Of a stretch of DNA of 9,926 nt, positions 6,433 to 9,926 are shown piece by piece (position 1 is the first letter of the stretch; the number at the start of each line of letters is the position of its first letter). A program made the translations under genes and the position numbers. The stretch covers positions 1 through 9,926 of the forward strand of contig JBJSXF010000144.1 of the NCBI GenBank assembly GCA_046086225.1, written 5' to 3'. Under the pieces are notes generated by a model that had not been told where the DNA came from, did no database searches, and worked only from the letters and a program-made list of their open reading frames with translations. Source of the stretch: JBJSXF01 sp046086225 (GTDB taxonomy: Bacteria > Actinomycetota > Acidimicrobiia > IMCC26256 > PALSA-610).

Positions 6433-6990
6433 TCAGGCTCGGGCGAGGGCCCGCAGCCGGGGCGCGAACGCCCCGAAGGTCGGGAGCGTGAGTCCGACGA
6501 CCTTGCCGGTGTCATCCCATTCGCGCAGCAACAGCGCGTCCGCCGCGCCCGGGAGTGCGGCGAACCGGGCTGCGGTCGCGGCATCGAGCGGCCCGCCCTG
6601 GAGTCGGAGGGAGGCGACCGATGCGTCCGAGAGTCCGTCGACGTAGGCGGGATCGACCGCGCAGCGGTACCGCTTCGCGGTCACGTGGAGCGCGATCGGT
6701 CCGGTGACGGCCGCCCCGAAGATCGGGGCCAGCGTCCGGGCGCCGACGGCTTCGTGGTCGTCGTCGACGTCGGCGGCATGGGCATCCTCGCCGGTCGTCG
6801 CGAGGTGCACGAGATGGCCGATGTCGTGGAGGAGCGCAGCCACGACCAGCGCGTCGGGAGCGCCTGCTCGTTCGGCGAGGGCGGCGCATTGGCACGCGTG
6901 CTCGACCTGGGTGACGTCTTCGCCGTAGCGCTCACCGCCGAAGCGCTCGTAGATGGCGATGACGTCATCGACGGAGGCGAACGGGCTCAG
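6433..6990 (-). CDS. HD-domain diiron oxygenase, PhnZ/TmpB-like (C-P bond cleavage), CTG start
   Basis: A 185-residue protein of the mixed-valent diiron HD oxygenases. PhnZ cleaves hydroxylated 2-aminoethylphosphonate to glycine and phosphate; TmpB does the same for the trimethyl analogue. The ligands line up with PhnZ as I recall it: Glu24 and His31 (YGE-x6-H), His55-Asp56-x2-His59 (LLHDIGH), His79, His102, Lys106 (HVTAK) and Asp159 (REWDD). The only common start codon in frame is GTG 6843, which would drop 49 residues including Glu24 and His31. I chose CTG 6990 because GGGGAG lies 6 bases upstream, it forms a CTGA overlap with the dioxygenase stop, the length suits PhnZ (about 190), and no ATG or GTG appears further upstream in about 90 bases checked. 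It is the last gene of a three-gene operon. The family is firm; substrate and CTG initiation are inferred. Confidence 0.85.
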   Translation of the reverse strand: MSPFASVDDVIAIYERFGGERYGEDVTQVEHACQCAALAERAGAPDALVVAALLHDIGHLVHLATTGEDAHAADVDDDHEAVGARTLAPIFGAAVTGPIALHVTAKRYRCAVDPAYVDGLSDASVASLRLQGGPLDAATAARFAALPGAADALLLREWDDTGKVVGLTLPTFGAFAPRLRALARA

Positions 6991-7760
6991 ACCGGTCTCC
7001 CCTCGAAGTCGCTGATGAGCGACACCCGCACCCGCTCGCCTTCGGCGCTCGCCGCGGCGAAGGCGGCGAGCTTCTCGACGTAGTAGGCGTCGCGGCGGTC
7101 GCCTTCGGATCGGGCGTTGTACGTCGGGTAGAGCGCGCGACGGTCACGGTCCGACCGGTTGGCCCCGCTCCGGTGGGGCGTGCGCGAGTGGAACCAGAGC
7201 GTCGCCCCGGCCGGGACGGGGACCACTTCCCACGCCATTGCGGCGACGACGTCGGCCCGGATGCACCCCCGATCGTCGACCGGGAGGAGCTCGTGGTGTG
7301 CGCCGGAGACCACTTCGAGGCAGCCGTTCGTGGCATCGGCATCGTCGACGGCGACCATGCACGAGACGTGCCGGTCGATGAACGGGTACGCCGGCGCGTC
7401 CTGGTGGGGCGAGTAGCCGGCGCCGCCTGCGGCCTTGTAGTTGATCTTCTCCTTGTAGAGCACGGCCTCCTCGCCGAGGAGCAGGCCGGCGATGGTTGGG
7501 AGGGCACCTTCGGTGAGCAGTGCGCGGAGCCCGGAGTGCGACGGCACGAAGTTCTCGGTGCGACACAGACGCGGCCCGGCCCCGGTCTGCTCCCGGTAGT
7601 GGAGCCACGGACCGGTGTCGGGCCAGGTCATCACCTCGTCGACCCAGTCGCGGAGGGAGTCGGTGGCCTCGGCGTCGAGCGTGCGGGTGAGCACCCATCC
7701 GTGCTCGTCGAACCAGGCGCGGGTGGCCGGTGTCGCCGCGGCGAACTCGGGGACGTTCAC
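6987..7760 (-). CDS. PhyH-type Fe(II)/2-oxoglutarate dioxygenase, PhnY/TmpA-like
   Basis: A 257-residue cytosolic non-heme iron dioxygenase of the phytanoyl-CoA hydroxylase family. In phosphonate breakdown, PhnY or TmpA hydroxylates the carbon next to phosphorus of 2-aminoethylphosphonate or its trimethyl form, making the substrate for the HD oxygenase encoded next. The iron triad is His119-x-Asp121 (SPHQDAPAY) and His196 (PHRSGAN), with Arg207 or Arg208 placed to bind 2-oxoglutarate. Further segments that I associate with this subgroup are RTENFVPSH at 67-75 and KEKINYKAAGG at 103-113. GTG 7760 lies 4 bases after the preceding gene's stop with GAGGA just upstream; the open frame further upstream is antisense or out of frame to that gene. 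Its stop overlaps the HD gene. The partner gene makes a phosphonate role much more likely than lipid or secondary-metabolite hydroxylation. No phosphonate transporter is visible. Confidence 0.88.
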   Translation of the reverse strand: MNVPEFAAATPATRAWFDEHGWVLTRTLDAEATDSLRDWVDEVMTWPDTGPWLHYREQTGAGPRLCRTENFVPSHSGLRALLTEGALPTIAGLLLGEEAVLYKEKINYKAAGGAGYSPHQDAPAYPFIDRHVSCMVAVDDADATNGCLEVVSGAHHELLPVDDRGCIRADVVAAMAWEVVPVPAGATLWFHSRTPHRSGANRSDRDRRALYPTYNARSEGDRRDAYYVEKLAAFAAASAEGERVRVSLISDFEGRPV

Positions 7761-7764
7761 TTCC

Positions 7765-9132
7765 TCAGCGTAGGCGCAGTCGATTCCCGTTCCGGGCGTC
7801 GTCGAGCGCTGCGAGCACCACAGCCTCGTCTTCGGGATCGGGGGCGTGATTGCGCTTCCCGAGGAACTGGCGGACAGTGAGGGTCGGGGTGAGTTCGATG
7901 CAGTAGGCGAGCCGATCGGAGGCCTCGACGCCGACGATGACCGAGCGGCCCGACACGGCCGCGCTGCGGTAACCGCCGAGACAATTGGCCAAGCGGGTGC
8001 CCCACGCCGAGAGCTCTCGGGTCGACCGGGGGAGCACCAGGCGCAGCGAACGGTCGAGGCGGGCACCGTCGAGCGGGGCGAGGCGCTGATCGACGGGGAG
8101 CGCGACATCCCCGCTCGGTGCGCGGGGACCCCCGGTCGGGGCCCGTCGGGGAACGTGGTGGGCCGGCAGGGGTGGCGCCGGCACCGGGACCGGGGTCGCG
8201 GCGATGGGCGTCACGGCCGCGGGCGGGCCGGGATTGTTCCGGCGTCGGGGACGGGGGTTCCTCGGCTCGGAGCCGACGCTCGGAGTACCCGAGGCGGGTG
8301 GCCGCGCCGGATCGCGGTCGGCGGGCGGCCCGGGATCGACGGGCATGGCGTCCCGGAGCTCGCCGACCAGGTCGTCGAGTCGATGGGGGAGCCGGCGATC
8401 GAAGTTCCGGCCGATGCCGGCCCACATGAGCGCGGCGAGGAGCAGGCGTGCGGTGGCGTCGGTCGCGGTCGCGGCTTCCCGAAGGAGCGGCGCCATCACC
8501 CGGCGGCCCCAGTCGCGCGACGCACGACGGAGCGCCCGCACATCGTCGGTCGTGATCGTCGCGGTGTTGTCGGCGCCCTGCCGCAGCACGGTGGCGATCT
8601 CGTCGGGCTCGAGCACCTCGGCGCCGACGAGCGCGAGCGCGAGGCCGGCAAGGTTCGGTGGGCGCCCTTCCGTGAGCCCGAGCGATGCCGGCAGGGCCCG
8701 GGCCGTCGCCCGGGTCGAACTGATTCCGAATGCCCGCTGGGCGGCCGGGCCCGGTGAGGGCGCGGCGAGGACGGGTGCCGACCATCGGGGGATGAACTCG
8801 AGCGCGACGGCACTGCGCTCGTACGCCGCGCCGAGGATCGGGAACGTGGCACCGCCGGCGGCGGCGGCGAGGGAAGCGCCCTCGGGTGCAATCCAGGCAC
8901 CGTGCTCGCCGCACACCCGACGACAGGTTTCCGTGACCTCCGCGGTTCGAGCATCCGCGGCCCGGACGAGGAGTCCCGGGCGGCGGGAGATGTCGATGAC
9001 GCGCTCAGCCGTGACCCGGAGCCCAATTTCGAGGCGACGCTCGTCGTCGACGCCGAGGACAAACCGCACCGGCGCCGACGCCGGATTGGGGTCGGCGAGC
9101 ACGAGCTCGGTGATCGGACGTGCGGGCACCAC
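7765..9132 (-). CDS. Hypothetical protein with C-terminal PcfJ-like domain
   Basis: A 455-residue protein of unknown function. Residues 1-260 form a mixed alpha/beta, Ala/Leu-rich region I cannot assign. Residues 262-350 are a Pro/Arg-rich, probably disordered linker. Residues about 360-440 resemble the PcfJ domain named after the pCF10 conjugative plasmid: LPRSTRELSAWGTRLANCLG, then a GYRSAAVSGRSVIVGV strand pair, YCIELTP and VRQFLGKRNHAP. The usual PcfJ pattern is L-P-x-t-x2-E-L-x3-G-x2-x-x-C-x2-x-Y, followed by Q-x2-G-x2-N. There is no signal peptide or membrane span. Two tandem GTGs (9132, 9129) can start it; neither has a ribosome site and the transcript may be leaderless. It is the first gene of the operon, 4 bases before the dioxygenase gene, with a LexA-type box 17 bases upstream. 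The role of PcfJ domains is not established, so I give none. Confidence 0.8.
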   Translation of the reverse strand: MVPARPITELVLADPNPASAPVRFVLGVDDERRLEIGLRVTAERVIDISRRPGLLVRAADARTAEVTETCRRVCGEHGAWIAPEGASLAAAAGGATFPILGAAYERSAVALEFIPRWSAPVLAAPSPGPAAQRAFGISSTRATARALPASLGLTEGRPPNLAGLALALVGAEVLEPDEIATVLRQGADNTATITTDDVRALRRASRDWGRRVMAPLLREAATATDATARLLLAALMWAGIGRNFDRRLPHRLDDLVGELRDAMPVDPGPPADRDPARPPASGTPSVGSEPRNPRPRRRNNPGPPAAVTPIAATPVPVPAPPLPAHHVPRRAPTGGPRAPSGDVALPVDQRLAPLDGARLDRSLRLVLPRSTRELSAWGTRLANCLGGYRSAAVSGRSVIVGVEASDRLAYCIELTPTLTVRQFLGKRNHAPDPEDEAVVLAALDDARNGNRLRLR

Positions 9133-9146
9133 TCCATGTCATCAGG

Positions 9147-9164
9147 TGCGAACAGGTGTTCGCA
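9147..9164. promoter_or_regulatory. LexA (SOS) box upstream of the PcfJ-like/phosphonate oxygenase operon
   Basis: TGCGAACA-GG-TGTTCGCA is a perfect 8+8 bp dyad. Its core, CGAACAGGTGTTCG (9149-9162), fits the CGAAC-N4-GTTCG LexA site of actinobacteria and 13 of 14 positions of the Bacillus consensus CGAACRNRYGTTYC. It ends 16 bases before GTG 9132. On the minus strand, TTGCGA at 9165-9160 could be a -35 box and TGACAT at 9141-9136 a weak -10 with an 18-bp spacer. LexA would then cover the -35 and spacer, and transcription would begin at about GTG 9129, giving a leaderless message. It is also 54 bases upstream of the tRNA-Val gene, but that gene is an unlikely target. Confidence 0.7.
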
Positions 9165-9201
9165 AGGCCCGTTTCCGGAGAGGGAGAAGCCGCACCATCG
9201 C

Positions 9202-9207
9202 TAGGAT
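9202..9207 (+). promoter_or_regulatory. Probable -10 box of the tRNA-Val gene
   Basis: TAGGAT matches the TAnnnT form and lies 11 bases before the mature tRNA 5' end, leaving a leader of about 5 bases. No good -35 hexamer is seen at 16-19 bases upstream. Confidence 0.35.
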
Positions 9208-9218
9208 CCATCGCTCTC

Positions 9219-9292
9219 GGGCGGTTAGCTCAGTCGGCTAGAGCGCATCCTTCACACGGATGAGGTCGGAGGTTCGAGTCCTCTACCGCCCA
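9219..9292 (+). tRNA. tRNA-Val (anticodon CAC)
   Basis: A complete 74-nt cloverleaf that decodes GUG. The acceptor stem is GGGCGGT (9219-9225) with ACCGCCC (9285-9291), discriminator A at 9292. The D arm is GCTC/GAGC, and the anticodon stem is CATCC/GGATG around the loop TTCACAC, with CAC at 9253-9255. The T arm is GGAGG-TTCGAGT-CCTCT with one G-T pair. The 3' CCA is not encoded (CCG follows), which is usual for actinobacteria and means CCA is added by the nucleotidyltransferase. It is divergent from the PcfJ-like gene and convergent with the gene at the right edge. Confidence 0.98.
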
Positions 9293-9306
9293 CCGCGAAA
9301 CCCCAG

Positions 9307-9334
9307 GTCAGCGCCGGTTCCGACCGGCGCTGAC
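9307..9334. terminator. Bidirectional terminator hairpin between tRNA-Val and the convergent gene
   Basis: GTCAGCGCCGGT (9307-9318) pairs perfectly with ACCGGCGCTGAC (9323-9334) around the tetraloop TCCG, a 12-bp G/C-rich stem. It lies 14 bases after the tRNA and 14 bases after the stop codon of the converging minus-strand gene, so it can end both transcripts. There is no T-run, which is common in actinobacterial terminators. Confidence 0.7.
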
Positions 9335-9348
9335 TCGCGCCCGGCCGG

Positions 9349-9926
9349 TCAGTCCCGCCCCTCCAGCGCACTCCGAGCGAGGAGCGCGTCGAGCGAGGTT
9401 CGTTCTGCCGGGCGGAGCCGCAGGTCGGGGAAATCCGACCAAGCCTTCAGGTGATGAGGATCGATCCGCTCGAGGTTGTCGAGAATCGAGGGGAGCAGCG
9501 CACGCTCCGGGAAAGTCCGGCAGTGCTGGAGTTGGTCGGCTGCGGCCAGCATCATCATGGTGCGCAGGCACTTCTCGCACTGACCGCAGTTCAGGGTGTC
9601 GGTGACGTTTCGCCAGCACACCCGGAGGTGCTCGTGCACGAGCGGATGCGTGGAAATTGCCATGACTCGGTCGAGTCGGCGAATCGACGCGTCGCCGTGA
9701 ATGATCGTGGTTTGGTTCGGAACGCTCCAGCGGGGATCCAGGTCAGGCCGTGAGCCCCAGGGGATGAGGCGGCCCCACGCGTATGACGGCGGGATGACGA
9801 GATTCCCGATCGTCGGATGAAGCAAGTGCGCGATCGTCGCGAGGGCGGCACCGTGGGTGTGCTCCCAGCTGACGCTGGCAAACATCGGGTGGCTCCGGAG
9901 GTCGGTGGTGACGACGATCGGATGCG
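9349..9926 (-). CDS. PP-loop/QueC-like protein of unknown function, C-terminal part, runs off right edge
   Basis: The frame is open from the stop at 9351-9349 to the window edge, so the N-terminus is outside. About 192 residues are visible. I recognise the pattern HTHGAALATIAHLL, IPPSYAWGRLIPWGS-P-LDP-WS, HGD-SIRRLDRV and NCGQCEKCLRTM from actinobacterial proteins of unknown function that resemble ATP-pyrophosphatases of the ExsB/QueC sort. The last part has four cysteines spaced C-x9-C-x2-C-x2-C (RVCW to CEKC), similar to the zinc site of QueC, which makes 7-cyano-7-deazaguanine. The ATP-binding SGGxDS-type loop would be N-terminal and cannot be checked here. An ATG at 9885 exists inside the open frame, but homologous-looking sequence (VVTTDLRSHP) continues upstream, so it is not the start. 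Zinc binding and adenylation are inferences. Confidence 0.82.
   Translation of the reverse strand, partial: HPIVVTTDLRSHPMFASVSWEHTHGAALATIAHLLHPTIGNLVIPPSYAWGRLIPWGSRPDLDPRWSVPNQTTIIHGDASIRRLDRVMAISTHPLVHEHLRVCWRNVTDTLNCGQCEKCLRTMMMLAAADQLQHCRTFPERALLPSILDNLERIDPHHLKAWSDFPDLRLRPAERTSLDALLARSALEGRD

Noticed and set aside
8204..9241. Plus-strand open frame of 345 codons across the PcfJ-like gene, extending into the tRNA
   Set aside because: It has no recognisable motifs and overlaps a tRNA, and the minus-strand frame has the PcfJ-like domain and operon geometry.
9219..9292. tRNA-Val as the attachment site of an integrated element
   Set aside because: No integrase gene and no duplicated tRNA 3' end are visible within the window.
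1..9926. CRISPR array, insertion sequence or rRNA
   Set aside because: Looking through the window I saw no regularly spaced direct repeats, no transposase motifs and no conserved rRNA segments.

Overview
The window looks like chromosome of a high-GC actinobacterium, possibly from the Acidimicrobiia; that placement is inference. The supporting signs are strong G/C bias at third codon positions, frequent GTG starts, a homodimeric AceE-type pyruvate dehydrogenase E1, a tRNA gene without an encoded CCA end, and one palindrome of the Gram-positive/actinobacterial LexA type (CGAAC-N4-GTTCG).

Positions 1 to about 1215 are phage-derived and read on the minus strand. They hold an N-terminally truncated HK97-type major capsid gene, then an intergenic stretch packed with three perfect inverted repeats, then a P27-family small terminase gene that has a frameshift and runs off the left edge. 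At about 1205-1225 the capsid gene meets, head to head, the 3' third of a pyruvate dehydrogenase E1 gene (aceE) on the plus strand. Both genes lose their N-terminal part at the same point, so this is a rearrangement scar or an assembly chimera.

Positions 2247 to 6427 are ordinary chromosome. A small Asp/Glu-rich protein and a membrane fatty acid desaturase lie on the minus strand. Diverging from the desaturase is a plus-strand run: a PAPS-dependent sulfotransferase, a GT2 glycosyltransferase coupled to it by a GTGA overlap, and an M20 amidohydrolase 16 bases further on. The first two suggest assembly and sulfation of a surface glycan or glycolipid. The amidohydrolase may only be co-transcribed.

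Positions 6433 to 9165 form the most interesting block, a tight three-gene minus-strand operon. First is a 455-residue protein of unknown role with a C-terminal PcfJ-like domain. Next comes a PhyH-type Fe(II)/2-oxoglutarate dioxygenase of the PhnY/TmpA kind, then an HD-domain diiron oxygenase of the PhnZ/TmpB kind. The last two are the known partner enzymes of oxidative organophosphonate cleavage: hydroxylation, then C-P bond scission releasing phosphate. The HD gene appears to start at a CTG overlapping the preceding stop (CTGA) with a good ribosome site. The first standard start codon in that frame would remove 49 residues, including a conserved metal ligand. Just upstream of the operon is a near-perfect LexA (SOS) box, an unexpected regulator for phosphonate catabolism.

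A tRNA-Val(CAC) gene follows on the plus strand, closed by a strong hairpin. The right edge cuts a minus-strand gene for a protein with a QueC-like four-cysteine motif. No gene-free stretch exceeds 300 bases. No CRISPR array, insertion sequence or rRNA is present.
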